NCBI RefSeq assembly: GCF_001050345.1
Contig: NZ_LFMW01000018.1
Span: 117,661-181,660 of the forward strand
DNA length: 64,000 bases
From: Pseudomonas fildesensis
GTDB lineage: Bacteria; Pseudomonadota; Gammaproteobacteria; Pseudomonadales; Pseudomonadaceae
Direction of reading: 5' to 3'
Under the pieces are notes generated by a model. That model did no database searches. It was not told where the DNA came from and saw nothing but the letters and a program-made list of their open reading frames with translations. This document shows, piece after piece, positions 34,410 to 43,891 of this stretch. The translations under genes were made by a program, and so were the position numbers. How positions within the stretch are numbered: position 1 is the first letter of the stretch; the number at the start of each line of letters is the position of its first letter.

Positions 34410-36175
34410 GCCTGCGGTAGCAGCGCGTCCATGCTGTCGATCACATGGATGCTGTAGCCGGCCATGTCCTTGGCGTGGTGCTTGGCTTGCGACGCCAGTT
34501 CTGCCAACTGGCTGGCATCGAGTTGTCCACAAGCCTGTGGATATAAATGCACCACGCCGATCGACAGCGACAGCAGCGCGAACTCCTGGCGCACGCCCTG
34601 GCGGTTCAATGCGACGAAACAGCCAGCATCGAGATGTTCGGCGCGGTAGAAGCGTCGGCATTGGGTGTGGAAATCATCCAGCAGTTGATTGAGCCGCTTG
34701 CGCCAGTCCTGCGGGCCCAGCACCAGCAGAAAATCATCGCCACCGATATGCCCGACAAAGTCGCGGCTGGGGTCGACCCGGTCGTTCAGGCACTGCGCCA
34801 GGCACAGCAACACCTCATCCCCACGCCCATACCCGTAGATATCGTTGAATGGCTTGAAGCTGTCGATATCCACATAGCAGATCACCGACTCTCGCTCCTG
34901 CTGCAACAGCCGCGTCAGGCACTGCTGGATCGGCACGTTGCCCGGTAGCAGGGTCAGCGGGTTGGCGTAACGCGCTTGCTGGATCTTCAGCTCGGTGATC
35001 AGTTTGAGCACATCGATCACCCGACCCAGGCCCAGGTAGTCGCCGTTGAGCGTGATGATGAAATCTTCCTCGATGCGTTGCCGGGCGCGGCTCGTCAGCA
35101 GCCGGCTGACTTGCTGTAAGGACTGGCTCAACTCCACCGCAAGAAAGTCGCCGCTCATCAAGCGGCTGATCGGCTTGCGCGCGAACAGGTCGGTGGCGAA
35201 CGGCTTGAGCAGGGCGTCCGACAGCGAATGCCTGTGCACAATGCCGACCGGCTGGCCGCGCTCATCCAGCACCGCCAGGGAGTTGAGGTTGGCCTGGCGG
35301 CGAAAGGCTTCCAGCACCTGGGCGGTGGCGGTGTCTTGATCCACCGCCGGTTGTTCGTTGAGCAGCGCACTGAGGTCGCTGGCTTCTTCGCTGAGGGCAA
35401 TGTTGGCGTTGTCAGGTTTGGGCAGCATCAAGCGTGCTTCCTGCGGCGGTTGCTCCTGCGGGCGGCAGAGCAGGTAGCCCTGGACCAGGTCGACGCCCAT
35501 CTCCGTCAACACCGCCAGCTCTTCCGGCAGCTCGATGCCTTCGGCGATCACCTGGGCGCGAGAGGCCCTGGCGATCTGCAGGATGGAACCGACAAATTCA
35601 CGCTTGAGCGCGTCTTGATGAATGCCGTCGATAAAGTGGCGGTCGATCTTCACGTAATCCGGGCGCAACTCCGACCACAGCCGCAGGCTGGAATAGCCGG
35701 CGCCCAAGTCATCGAGTGCGATGGCGAAGCCCATGTTGCGGTAATGGAGCAGGGCGGTTTGCAGCAGGTCGAAATCGTCGGTGGGCGTCTGCTCGGTGAG
35801 TTCGATCACCACTTGGCTCGGCGGAATACCGAAGTCGCGCAGCAGTTGCAGCGTACGCCCGGGTTGGTGCGCCGTCTCCATCAAGGACTCCGGCGAGATA
35901 TTGAGGAACAGCTTGCCCGGCAATTTTTGTTCGCTGAAGCGTCGGCAGGCGCTCTCGCGGCAGGCGATCTCCAGTTCGCTGAGGCGCCCGGCTTGGCTGG
36001 CCACGGAGAACAGGGCGACAGGGGAGTGCAGCGGGCTGTTGGATGGGCCACGGCTGAGGGCTTCGTAGCCGAGGATGCGCCGTTCGGATAGGCAGATGAT
36101 CGGTTGGAACAGGCTGTGCAAACTGCCTTGAGCCAGGATAGAGCCCAATGCATTCAGCTGTTCGGTCATGGTCAT
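34406..36175 (-). CDS. EAL - CBS pair - GGDEF cyclic-di-GMP protein
   Basis: About 589 aa, cytoplasmic. Domain order: EAL (~15-255), tandem CBS (~290-400), GGDEF (~420-580). EAL motifs are intact: GYEALSR, NISPE, IELTEQ, ALDDLGAGYSS, VKIDRHF, AEGIELPEE. The GGDEF site reads HIGGDDFLL, i.e. GGDDF instead of GG(D/E)EF. This suggests phosphodiesterase activity with a degenerate or regulatory cyclase domain and nucleotide sensing by CBS. Same domain order as the protein I recall as PA3258. Start uncertain by two codons. Confidence 0.88.
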   Translation of the reverse strand: MTMTEQLNALGSILAQGSLHSLFQPIICLSERRILGYEALSRGPSNSPLHSPVALFSVASQAGRLSELEIACRESACRRFSEQKLPGKLFLNISPESLMETAHQPGRTLQLLRDFGIPPSQVVIELTEQTPTDDFDLLQTALLHYRNMGFAIALDDLGAGYSSLRLWSELRPDYVKIDRHFIDGIHQDALKREFVGSILQIARASRAQVIAEGIELPEELAVLTEMGVDLVQGYLLCRPQEQPPQEARLMLPKPDNANIALSEEASDLSALLNEQPAVDQDTATAQVLEAFRRQANLNSLAVLDERGQPVGIVHRHSLSDALLKPFATDLFARKPISRLMSGDFLAVELSQSLQQVSRLLTSRARQRIEEDFIITLNGDYLGLGRVIDVLKLITELKIQQARYANPLTLLPGNVPIQQCLTRLLQQERESVICYVDIDSFKPFNDIYGYGRGDEVLLCLAQCLNDRVDPSRDFVGHIGGDDFLLVLGPQDWRKRLNQLLDDFHTQCRRFYRAEHLDAGCFVALNRQGVRQEFALLSLSIGVVHLYPQACGQLDASQLAELASQAKHHAKDMAGYSIHVIDSMDALLPQA

Positions 36176-36188
36176 GGCGATCTCGATC

Positions 36189-36226
36189 GAAAAAAAAGGA
36201 CCGCAGGCGTTGAGCCAGCGGTCCTT
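36189..36226 (-). terminator. Intrinsic terminator of prc
   Basis: Minus strand AAGGACCGC-N13-GCGGTCCTT followed by TTTTTTT, between the prc stop and the EAL-GGDEF start, so the two same-strand genes are not simply co-transcribed. Confidence 0.8.
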
Positions 36227-36293
36227 CATTTCACGACAGAATGATGTCTATATGATGACACTCTGGGGAGCGATCACATTAAATTGCCATCAT

Positions 36294-38375
36294 TTACTGC
36301 TTGGCCACCTGCTTGGTGATTTTCAGGTAGTCCAGCAGGATCCGGCCTGTCTCGGCCAGGTAGGCGTCGTCTTCCGGCTTGGTTTTGTCCGCCTCGGTCG
36401 GCAGCGCATCTTCATCTTCTTTCTTCAGCTCCTTGAGTGGGTCTTCGCCTTTGGCCTTGCGGCGGGCGTTCTCCAGCACCAGTTGCTTATTCTCGATGTC
36501 GGTGTGCTGCTTGCGGCGATCCACTTCGTTGAGGCTGACGGTTTTCTCTTCCATCAGCTTCTTCGCCAGGGCCAGCTTGTCGCGGATAAACACGAACTCG
36601 GCATCCTTGGCGGAGCGGGTGTCGTGGTCAGCCTTCAACTGCGCCAGGAACGGTTTGAACGGATCCGACGCCGGCTTGATCGCAGGACGGATGGTGTCCC
36701 ACTGCATGGCTTCGGGCAGGGCGCTCTCGCCGATTTCCTTGGTGTCGATGATCGACGGGAAGTCGATATCCGGCAGTACGCCCTGATGCTGGGTGCTCTG
36801 CCCGGAAACCCGGTAGAACTTGGCCAGCGTCAGCTTAAGCTCGCCATGGTTCAGCGGCTGAATGGTCTGCACGGTGCCTTTGCCGAAGGTCTGGCCGCCG
36901 ATGATCAACGCGCGGTGATAGTCCTGCATGGCGCCGGCGAAAATCTCCGAGGCCGAGGCCGAAAGGCGGTTGACCAGCAACGCCATCGGGCCTTTGTAGA
37001 AGGCACCCGGGTTTTCGTCTTCGAGCACGTCGACACGGCCGTCAGCGTTGCGTACCAACACGGTCGGGCCCTTGTCGATAAACAGACTCGTCAGCTCGGT
37101 GGCTTCCTGCAGGGAGCCGCCGCCGTTGTTGCGCAGGTCGATGACCACGCCGTCGACTTTGTCTTTCTGCAGCTCGGTGAGGATCTTCTTCACGTCGCGG
37201 GTGGTGGACTTGTAGTCAGGATCGCCGGCACGGAAGGCCTTGAAGTCCAGGTAGAAGGCCGGGATTTCAATCACGCCCAGCTTGTAGTCCTTGCCATCCT
37301 GCTTGAGGTTGAGGACTTTCTTCTGCACGGCCTGGTCTTCGAGCTTCACCGCTTCACGGGTGATGGACACGATCTTGCTGGTCTGGTCGTTCGGCGCATT
37401 GGTGTGCGGAATCACTTCCAGGCGCACCACGCTGCCTTTCGGCCCACGGATCAGCTTGACCACTTCGTCCAGGCGCCAGCCGACCACATCGACCATCTCT
37501 TTGTCGGCCTGGGCCACACCGATGATCTTGTCCGCCGGAGCGACCTGCTTGGTCTTGTCCGCCGGACCTGCCGGTACCAGACGTACGATCTTGACCTGGT
37601 CATTGTCACTTTGCAGGACGGCACCGATGCCTTCCAGCGACAGACTCATGTTGATATCGAAATTTTCCGCATTATCTGGCGACAGATAATTGGTGTGCGG
37701 ATCGTAGGACATCGCGAAGGTGTTGATGTAGGCCTGGAAGATATCTTCGGCACGGGTCTGGTCCAGACGTGCCAGCTGATTCTTGTAGCGCTTGGTCAGC
37801 AGCTCTTGAATGGCCTTCGGCTCTTTGCCGGCGATCTTCAGGCGCAGCACTTCGTCCTTGACGCGTTTGCGCCACAGGTCGTCGAGGGCCGCGGTGCTGG
37901 TCAGCCAGGCGGCGTCCTTGCGATCCACCAGAAGGCTTTCCTTCTCGGTGAAGTCGAGCTTGTCGACACCCTTGTTCAACTCACCCAGGGCGAAGTCCAG
38001 ACGCGCTTTGACGCGATCCAGGTAGCGCTTGTAGATGGTGAAACCGGGCTGCAGGTCGCCGCTCTTGAGGAGGTCGTCGAACTGGGTCTTCCACTTGTCG
38101 AACTCAGCGATATCGCTGGCCAGGAAGTAGCTGCGCGACGGATCCAGCAGCTTTAGGTAGCTGTCGTAGATGATCACCGAGCGAGCATCGTCCAGCGGCG
38201 GTTTGCTGTAGTGATGGCGCTTGAGCAACTCGACGACGTTAAGGCTCGCAATCACCTCATCGCGATCAGGCTGAAGATTGTCCCAGCTATTGGCTGCGAA
38301 CGTATTGGTCGACATCGACGAGAGGCCGAGACCAATGAAAAGAGCGAGGGCGGTGCTGGGGAACAAATGCTTCAT
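36294..38375 (-). CDS. prc: Tail-specific protease Prc (AlgO)
   Basis: 693 aa S41-family periplasmic protease. Signal peptide (~1-27, ending NTFAA). Order: N-terminal domain, PDZ (~240-320), protease core with catalytic Ser474 (in SASASEIF) and Lys499 (QTFGKGTVQ), and a Lys/Glu-rich DUF3340-type C-terminus. In P. aeruginosa it degrades envelope regulators and affects alginate production through MucA processing. The ATG at 38375 is chosen; one at 38408 is possible. Confidence 0.93.
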   Translation of the reverse strand: MKHLFPSTALALFIGLGLSSMSTNTFAANSWDNLQPDRDEVIASLNVVELLKRHHYSKPPLDDARSVIIYDSYLKLLDPSRSYFLASDIAEFDKWKTQFDDLLKSGDLQPGFTIYKRYLDRVKARLDFALGELNKGVDKLDFTEKESLLVDRKDAAWLTSTAALDDLWRKRVKDEVLRLKIAGKEPKAIQELLTKRYKNQLARLDQTRAEDIFQAYINTFAMSYDPHTNYLSPDNAENFDINMSLSLEGIGAVLQSDNDQVKIVRLVPAGPADKTKQVAPADKIIGVAQADKEMVDVVGWRLDEVVKLIRGPKGSVVRLEVIPHTNAPNDQTSKIVSITREAVKLEDQAVQKKVLNLKQDGKDYKLGVIEIPAFYLDFKAFRAGDPDYKSTTRDVKKILTELQKDKVDGVVIDLRNNGGGSLQEATELTSLFIDKGPTVLVRNADGRVDVLEDENPGAFYKGPMALLVNRLSASASEIFAGAMQDYHRALIIGGQTFGKGTVQTIQPLNHGELKLTLAKFYRVSGQSTQHQGVLPDIDFPSIIDTKEIGESALPEAMQWDTIRPAIKPASDPFKPFLAQLKADHDTRSAKDAEFVFIRDKLALAKKLMEEKTVSLNEVDRRKQHTDIENKQLVLENARRKAKGEDPLKELKKEDEDALPTEADKTKPEDDAYLAETGRILLDYLKITKQVAKQ

Positions 38376-38463
38376 GCTGATTCGACGCGGGGGCAATTGA
38401 TAACGCATATTAGGCCGTCTTTGAAGTCGCCGGTTCCATATGGGCCGGTCGCATAATGCAAAA

Positions 38464-38488
38464 AGCCCGGCGCTACTGCTACGGGCTC
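38464..38488 (-). terminator. Terminator-like hairpin upstream of prc
   Basis: Minus strand AGCCCG ... CGGGCT followed by TTTTT, located about 90 bases before the prc start codon and 25 bases before the divergent quinone reductase. It could stop antisense transcription or act as a prc leader attenuator. Confidence 0.4.
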
Positions 38489-38513
38489 AGTCCAGACTCA
38501 CTATGGAGGCACT

Positions 38514-39476
38514 GTGAAAGCATTGCAAGGCGTTGACGGTCATGTGGAGTGGTTGGAAGAGCCCAGTCCTACATGTGATGTAGGCCAAGTTCGCATTCGC
38601 GTGGCCGCTGCGGGCCTTAATCGTGCCGATTTATTGCAGCGTGCCGGGCTTTATCCGCCACCGCCGGGTGCCAGCCATGTACTGGGCCTGGAGTGTTCCG
38701 GGGTGATCAGCGAAGTGGGCGCGGGCTCGTCCTGGCAGGTGGGTGATCGCGTCTGCGCACTGCTGGCGGGTGGCGGCATGGCCGAAGAAGTGGTGGTGGA
38801 TGCGCGGCATGTGTTGCCGGTGCCGGAAGGTTTATCACTGACCGAAGCCGCGGCGCTGCCTGAGGTGTACAGCACGGCGTGGCTGAATGTGTTCCAGCTG
38901 GCGGGGCTCAGGCCCGGTGAGAAAGTCTTGCTGCATGCCGGCGCCAGTGGCGTGGGCTCGGCGGCGATCCAGCTGTGCAAGGCGTTTGGCAGCCCGTGCT
39001 GGGTCAGCGTCGGCTCGGCGGAGCGCCTGGCGTACTGTGAAGCGCTGGGTGCCCAGGGCGGCGTGGTACGTACCGAGGGTATCGAAGGGCTGCGCGACTT
39101 CGGGCCTTTCGATGTGATTCTCGACCCGGTGGGCGGCAACTATGCCGCGCTGGACCTCAAGCTACTGGCCCTGGACGGTCGCTGGGTGTTGATCGGCTTG
39201 ATGGGCGGGCGCGAGGCGCAGCTCGACCTGGCGCAGGTGCTGGGCAAACGTGTGCAACTGCTGGGCTCGACCCTGCGCAGCCGCGATGATCAGTTCAAGG
39301 CTGACCTGTTCAGTGATTTGAGCCAGCATGTGTGGCCGTTGTTTGCCGAAGGGCGCTTGAGCCCGCAGCTGGCCCAGACGTTTGCGATCAAGGATGCCGA
39401 GGCGGCGTTTGCCGAACTGGCGACGAATCAGGTCTCTGGGAAGCTGGTGCTGGTGATCGACGAAAGCCTGGTGTGA
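38514..39476 (+). CDS. NAD(P)H quinone oxidoreductase (zinc-free MDR family)
   Basis: 320 aa. GroES-like N-terminal domain (ECSGVISEVG, GDRVCALLAGGGMAEE) and Rossmann domain with the nucleotide motif AGASGVGSAAIQL. There are no zinc-ligand Cys residues at the ADH positions, so it belongs to the QOR/PIG3 group. GTG start with GGAGG four bases upstream. Likely reduces quinones or enones in the cytoplasm. Confidence 0.9.
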   Translation: MKALQGVDGHVEWLEEPSPTCDVGQVRIRVAAAGLNRADLLQRAGLYPPPPGASHVLGLECSGVISEVGAGSSWQVGDRVCALLAGGGMAEEVVVDARHVLPVPEGLSLTEAAALPEVYSTAWLNVFQLAGLRPGEKVLLHAGASGVGSAAIQLCKAFGSPCWVSVGSAERLAYCEALGAQGGVVRTEGIEGLRDFGPFDVILDPVGGNYAALDLKLLALDGRWVLIGLMGGREAQLDLAQVLGKRVQLLGSTLRSRDDQFKADLFSDLSQHVWPLFAEGRLSPQLAQTFAIKDAEAAFAELATNQVSGKLVLVIDESLV

Positions 39477-39498
39477 TCCCGGATTGGAATGCGGTCAA

Positions 39499-39587
39499 TG
39501 TGGGAGGAGGCTTGCTCCCGATAGCGGTATGTCAGTGAAGAATGTTTCATCTGATACTCCGCTATCGGGAGCAAGCCCCCTCCCACA
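39499..39587. repeat. REP doublet (GGGAGGAGGCTTGCTCCCGAT type)
   Basis: Inverted pair between the convergent quinone reductase and HAD genes; same family as 5063-5154. Confidence 0.88.
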
Positions 39588-39619
39588 GTTGATTGGGTTT
39601 CAGTTTGAAGGTGTCAGTG

Positions 39620-40273
39620 TCAGGTCCAGGTGTGGATCGGCCAGCCGGTCTGTTCAGCATGCGTGCGTAAAACCGGGTCCGGGTTCACCACGTGCGGGTG
39701 ATCCACCTTCAGCAGCAACGGCAAATCGTTGCGTGAATCCGAATAGAAATACGCCCCTTCCAGCGTTTCACCTTCCTGCTCAAGCCATTCCAGCAGTCGC
39801 GTGATCTTGCCTTCGCGGTAGGTCAGGACGCCGACGGTGCGGCCGCTGTACACCCCGTGGCTGACATCCAGTTCAATCCCCAATACTTCATTGATGCCGA
39901 TGCGCGCCGCGATCGGCGTGACCAGGTGGGTGCCCGACGCGGAAATCACTAGAATCCGATCACCCTTCGCGCGGTGCTGGGCGATGGTCTTTGTGGCTTC
40001 GCTGTAGATCAACGGCTCGATGATGTCCTCCACCCACGGCTCGACCAAGTGCGCGATCTCTTCCGGTGTACGGCCGATCATCGGTTCCAGGCTGAAGTCC
40101 ATGAAATCTTCCATGGCCAGCTTGCCCTGGCTGTAGGCGTCCATCAGTTCGTTGTTCTTGCGCATGAACGACTCAGGATCGACCCAGCCCAGCCGGCCCA
40201 TCTGCTCGCTCCACAGGGTGGCGCAGTCGCCGTGGATCAGGGTGTCGTCCAAATCAAAAATTACCAATGCCAT
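39620..40273 (-). CDS. HAD-superfamily hydrolase (phosphoserine-phosphatase-like)
   Basis: 217 aa. HAD motif I DLDDTL (nucleophile D7, acid D9), motif II VISAS, Lys motif near YREGKIT, motif IV YSDSRNDLPLL. An all-helical cap places it in the HAD-IB group with SerB. It starts 30 bases after the ABC ATPase gene and is probably the last gene of the importer operon, so a phosphate ester delivered by the transporter is a reasonable substrate guess. Confidence 0.85.
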   Translation of the reverse strand: MALVIFDLDDTLIHGDCATLWSEQMGRLGWVDPESFMRKNNELMDAYSQGKLAMEDFMDFSLEPMIGRTPEEIAHLVEPWVEDIIEPLIYSEATKTIAQHRAKGDRILVISASGTHLVTPIAARIGINEVLGIELDVSHGVYSGRTVGVLTYREGKITRLLEWLEQEGETLEGAYFYSDSRNDLPLLLKVDHPHVVNPDPVLRTHAEQTGWPIHTWT

Positions 40274-40302
40274 CCGTCATGCTCTCTCAATAAATCGTCG
40301 CA

Positions 40303-41292
40303 TCAGGCTACTGCACACAGCGCGCTGGGGTCGATGGAAAGTGCGAGGCGCTGGCCGTCCGGGTGCAAATCGTCCGCCGAGCGGTTGAGTACGTCCACCA
40401 CCAATTCGACACCACGGGCTTCGATGCGGTAGCGAATTACGTTGCCCAGCAGGCTGTGGCTGCGTACCAGGGCGTCGAGTTCGCCGTTGCGGCTCAATTC
40501 GATGGCCTCGGGGCGAATCGCGATGCGCCCGCTGATCGGGCGTTGCAGCAACTGGCTGGCCTTGTCGGCGTCGAGCAGGTTGTAGTTGCCGATGAACCCG
40601 GCGGCAAATGCGTCCACCGGTGCGGTGTAGAGGGTTTCAGCGTCGCCGCTTTGTACGATCTTGCCCTGGTTCATCAGGAAGATGCGGTCCGACATGGTCA
40701 GGGCTTCTTCCTGGTCATGGGTCACGAAAATCGTGGTGAGCCCCAGCTCCCGTTGGATTTGGCGGATCTGCTCGCGCAGGTGCTTGCGGATGCGTGCATC
40801 CAGGGCCGACAACGGTTCATCCAGCAGCAACAGGCGCGGGCGGGTCACCAGGGACCGGGCGAGGGCCACGCGCTGGCACTGACCGCCGGACATCTGGTGC
40901 GGGTAACGGCCGGCGAGGTCCTTGAGCTCCACCAGTTGCAGCACTTCCTGCACGCGCTTGTGGCTGTCGTCGGCGTTGACCTTTTGCATGCGCAGGCCGA
41001 AGGCGACGTTCTGTTCCACGGTCATATTGGGGAACAGCGCATAGCTTTGAAATACCATGCCGATGTGCCGTTTCTGCGGGCTCACGGGCACGATGTCCTG
41101 GCCGTCGAGCAGGATCTGGCCGCTGTCCACCGACGTCAGGCCGGCGATGCAGCGCAACAGGGTGGACTTGCCGCAGCCCGACGGGCCGAGCAGGGTGACG
41201 AATTCACCCTTGGCGATCTCGCAGTTGATATCACTGAACACCGGGGTGCCGGCGTAGCCTTTTTGCAGGTGTTGGACGCTGACGAAGCTCAT
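40303..41292 (-). CDS. ABC importer ATPase (PotA/FbpC type)
   Basis: 329 aa. Walker A GPSGCGKST (~37-45), signature MSGGQCQRVALARSL, Walker B LLLLDEPLSALD, H-loop VTHDQEEAL. The C-terminal TOBE-like regulatory domain begins near residue 235. It overlaps the permease gene by four bases. Energises an importer with the two permeases and binding protein encoded upstream. Confidence 0.92.
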   Translation of the reverse strand: MSFVSVQHLQKGYAGTPVFSDINCEIAKGEFVTLLGPSGCGKSTLLRCIAGLTSVDSGQILLDGQDIVPVSPQKRHIGMVFQSYALFPNMTVEQNVAFGLRMQKVNADDSHKRVQEVLQLVELKDLAGRYPHQMSGGQCQRVALARSLVTRPRLLLLDEPLSALDARIRKHLREQIRQIQRELGLTTIFVTHDQEEALTMSDRIFLMNQGKIVQSGDAETLYTAPVDAFAAGFIGNYNLLDADKASQLLQRPISGRIAIRPEAIELSRNGELDALVRSHSLLGNVIRYRIEARGVELVVDVLNRSADDLHPDGQRLALSIDPSALCAVA

Positions 41293-42089
41293 TGGCTTTT
41301 GTCCTTGTTCAAGATGTTGGCGGCCCAGGTCAGCACCAGCACAAAAAAGAAATAGGAGATGACGATGGCACTGGTGAAGTGGCCGCTCGTGTTACGCATG
41401 TTGTTCAGGTAGACCTGCAGGGTTTCGTAGCGCGTGCCCACCAGGATGTTGGCAAATACGAACTCGCCGAACAGGAACGAGAACGACAGCAGCAGCGCCA
41501 CCATCAGGCCCTTGCGCAGGTTCGGCAGCACCACCAGGATCGCCGCCTGCCAAGTGCTGGCGCCGAGCAGTTGCGAGGCGTCCATCAGGTCGCGCAGGTT
41601 GATGGCTTGCAGGTTGTTGGTGATCGCGCGGTACATGAACGGCAGCGCCACCGTGAAGTAGCAGCCGATCAAAATCCACGGCGTGCCGACCATTGCCATC
41701 GGCCCGGAACCGTACAGCTGCAGCAGCCCCACCGACGACACCACCGGTGGCACCGCGAAGGGCAGCAGGATCAGGATGTTCATCAGCGCGTCGAGTTTGG
41801 GAAAGTGGTAATGCACCACGAACAGCAGCGGCATGATCAGCACCACCGACAGGATCAGCGCGCCCACGCACACCAGCAACGATTGCCCGAAGGCGATCAG
41901 GAAGCGCGGGTCGCTCCACAGTTGCACATACCATTTCAGGGTAAAGCCAGACGGCAGGATCGTTGCCGACCAACTGCTGGCGATGGAATAGACGAAGGTG
42001 CCAATCAGCGGCAGCACCAGGATCGCAAACAACACACAGACCACTACCCGATGGTAGAGGGAGGCCGAGCTGGCTTCAGCGCGAGACAT
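41289..42089 (-). CDS. ABC importer permease 2 (PotC type)
   Basis: 266 aa, six helices. EAA coupling loop near NLRDLMDASQLLGASTWQAAILVVLPNLRKG. It overlaps the first permease gene by 14 bases. Confidence 0.9.
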   Translation of the reverse strand: MSRAEASSASLYHRVVVCVLFAILVLPLIGTFVYSIASSWSATILPSGFTLKWYVQLWSDPRFLIAFGQSLLVCVGALILSVVLIMPLLFVVHYHFPKLDALMNILILLPFAVPPVVSSVGLLQLYGSGPMAMVGTPWILIGCYFTVALPFMYRAITNNLQAINLRDLMDASQLLGASTWQAAILVVLPNLRKGLMVALLLSFSFLFGEFVFANILVGTRYETLQVYLNNMRNTSGHFTSAIVISYFFFVLVLTWAANILNKDKSQ

Positions 42090-42912
42090 GGTAGCTCCTC
42101 TTGAGCAGCAGTTGATGGGCCACGGTGACTACAGTCATCAGCGCCACCAGCACCACGGCCAGGGCACTGGCCATGTTCGGGTCCAGGGAGATATCACCGG
42201 AGACCATCGCCGCGATCCGAACCGGCAGCACGTTGAAGTTGCCGGTGGTCAGTGCGTAAACCGTGGCATAAGCGCCGAGAGCGTTGGCCAGCAGGATCAC
42301 GAAGGTGCCGAGCAGCGCAGGCGTCAGCACCGGCAGGCCGATATGCCGCCAGAACTGCCAGCCGTTGGCGCCGAGCAAGGCGGCGGACTCACGCCAGTCT
42401 TCACGCAGCGCGTCAAAGGCCGGGTAGAGCAGCAGCACACCCAATGGAATCTGGAAGTAGGTGTAGAGGATGATCAGCCCGGTCTTGGAGTACAGGTTGA
42501 AGTCCTGAATGATCCCCGCCTGCTTGAGCATGATCGTGATGCTGCCGTTGAAACCCAGCAGGATGATGAACGCGAACGCCAGGGGCACCCCGGAAAAGTT
42601 GCTGGTCATGTTGGCGAAAGCGGTCACGAAGTTGCGCAGCGGCCCATCCACGCGGCGCAACGAGTAACTGCCGAGCAACGCGATGATTATCCCGAACACG
42701 CTGGAGTAGAAACTGATCTCCAGGCTGTACTGGATCGCCTGCAAATAGAACTTCGAACTGAAGATCCTGGTGAAGTTGGCCAGGCCCCAGCCAGACTCTT
42801 CCGATTCCAGGCTGCTGATCATCACCCACACCAGCGGGGCGATTTCAAACACGATAAAGAACAGCGCAAAGGGCACCAGGCACAACAGTGCGAGCCATTT
42901 GCCTCGGGTCAT
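42076..42912 (-). CDS. ABC importer permease 1 (PotB type)
   Basis: 278 aa, six helices. EAA loop ALREDWRESAALLGANGWQFWRHIGLPVLTPA. The ATG at 42912 lies five bases after the phosphodiesterase-type gene, consistent with translational coupling; upstream in-frame codons would overlap that gene more deeply. Confidence 0.9.
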   Translation of the reverse strand: MTRGKWLALLCLVPFALFFIVFEIAPLVWVMISSLESEESGWGLANFTRIFSSKFYLQAIQYSLEISFYSSVFGIIIALLGSYSLRRVDGPLRNFVTAFANMTSNFSGVPLAFAFIILLGFNGSITIMLKQAGIIQDFNLYSKTGLIILYTYFQIPLGVLLLYPAFDALREDWRESAALLGANGWQFWRHIGLPVLTPALLGTFVILLANALGAYATVYALTTGNFNVLPVRIAAMVSGDISLDPNMASALAVVLVALMTVVTVAHQLLLKRSYHVSR

Positions 42913-42917
42913 GGCAT

Positions 42918-43724
42918 TCACTTCAACAGCTCCCGGCATACAGGTTTGTCGTGGGGCACGCCCAGCAACTCGCAGACGGTTCCGCACAGTTCGGTTTGCT
43001 TGGGCGTGGCGTTGGGATCGAAGCTGAAGGCCGAGCCCAGCACAAACAGCGGCACTTCCCGTTCTTCGGGCAGCAGGCCGTTGTGGGAGCGGTCGTTGTT
43101 CATGCCGTGGTCGGCGGTCACCAGCACCTGGTAGCCGGCGTCGAGCCAGCCTTGCAGGTAGTCGGCGAGGATGATGTCGGCCGAGCGGGCGCTGTTGCGG
43201 TATTGCGCGGTGTCGAGGCCGTGCTTGTGGCCGGCGTCGTCGATGTTCATCGGGTGCACCACCAGGAAGTTCGGCGTGTGTTTGACGCGCAGGCTTTCGG
43301 CGTCGGCAAACAGGTGGGAATCCGGGTAATGGTCATTCCAGTAGAAGTGCCCGTGCTGGATCGCCAGCGCCTTATCGTCGGTATGACGATCACGAGCGGC
43401 GATAAAGGGCGTGCGGTTATACAACTCGCTGACCCAGTGATAGGCCGCCGCCGCAGTCGTAAGGCCGGCGTCGGTGGCGTAATGGAAAATACTGCGCTGG
43501 TTGGACAGGCGCGAGACGTTGTTGTGGACGATGCCGCTGTCGATCGGTGGCACGCCAGTGAGGATGCATTCATAGAGCGGCCGTGAGAGGGACGGCAGTT
43601 CACATTCCAGTTTGTAGAGCGCTGCGCGTCCTGCGCCGATGTAAGCCTGGAGGTGCCCCATGGCATGTCGGGCAACCTCGTAGTTCAGGCCGTCGAGCAC
43701 CACAAGGATGACGTTATGCTTCAT
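42918..43724 (-). CDS. Alkaline-phosphatase-superfamily hydrolase (type I phosphodiesterase-like)
   Basis: 268 aa without signal peptide, so cytoplasmic. Metal-binding blocks: VVLDGLNYE near residue 9, the VHPMNIDDAGHKHG stretch, and VTADHGMNND. This is the nucleotide pyrophosphatase/phosphodiesterase and phosphonoacetate-hydrolase fold. Placed inside an ABC importer operon, it probably cleaves the imported phosphoester or phosphonate. Upstream in-frame codons run through a REP doublet and are rejected. Confidence 0.82.
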   Translation of the reverse strand: MKHNVILVVLDGLNYEVARHAMGHLQAYIGAGRAALYKLECELPSLSRPLYECILTGVPPIDSGIVHNNVSRLSNQRSIFHYATDAGLTTAAAAYHWVSELYNRTPFIAARDRHTDDKALAIQHGHFYWNDHYPDSHLFADAESLRVKHTPNFLVVHPMNIDDAGHKHGLDTAQYRNSARSADIILADYLQGWLDAGYQVLVTADHGMNNDRSHNGLLPEEREVPLFVLGSAFSFDPNATPKQTELCGTVCELLGVPHDKPVCRELLK

Positions 43725-43785
43725 AGGGGCTGGAGCTCCGCAGCAGTAGGTTTGACTCAATCGTCTCTGACGCAACTGGGAAAAA

Positions 43786-43891
43786 TGTGGGAGGGGGCTT
43801 GCTCCCGATAGCGGTGTGTCATTTAACACATTCATTGACTGAGCCAATGCCATCGGGAGCAAGCCCCCTCCCACACAAGCCCCCTCCCACA
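43786..43891. repeat. REP doublet with duplicated right end
   Basis: Inverted pair of the GGGAGGGGGCTTGCTCCCGAT family between the binding-protein gene and the rest of its operon. The right terminus (AAGCCCCCTCCCACA) is present twice in tandem, at 43861-43875 and 43877-43891. Confidence 0.88.

Noticed and set aside
34524..34546. Two DnaA-box-like sequences within the EAL-GGDEF gene
   Set aside because: Only near-consensus, inside a conserved coding region, and no perfect stem as at 33083-33113.
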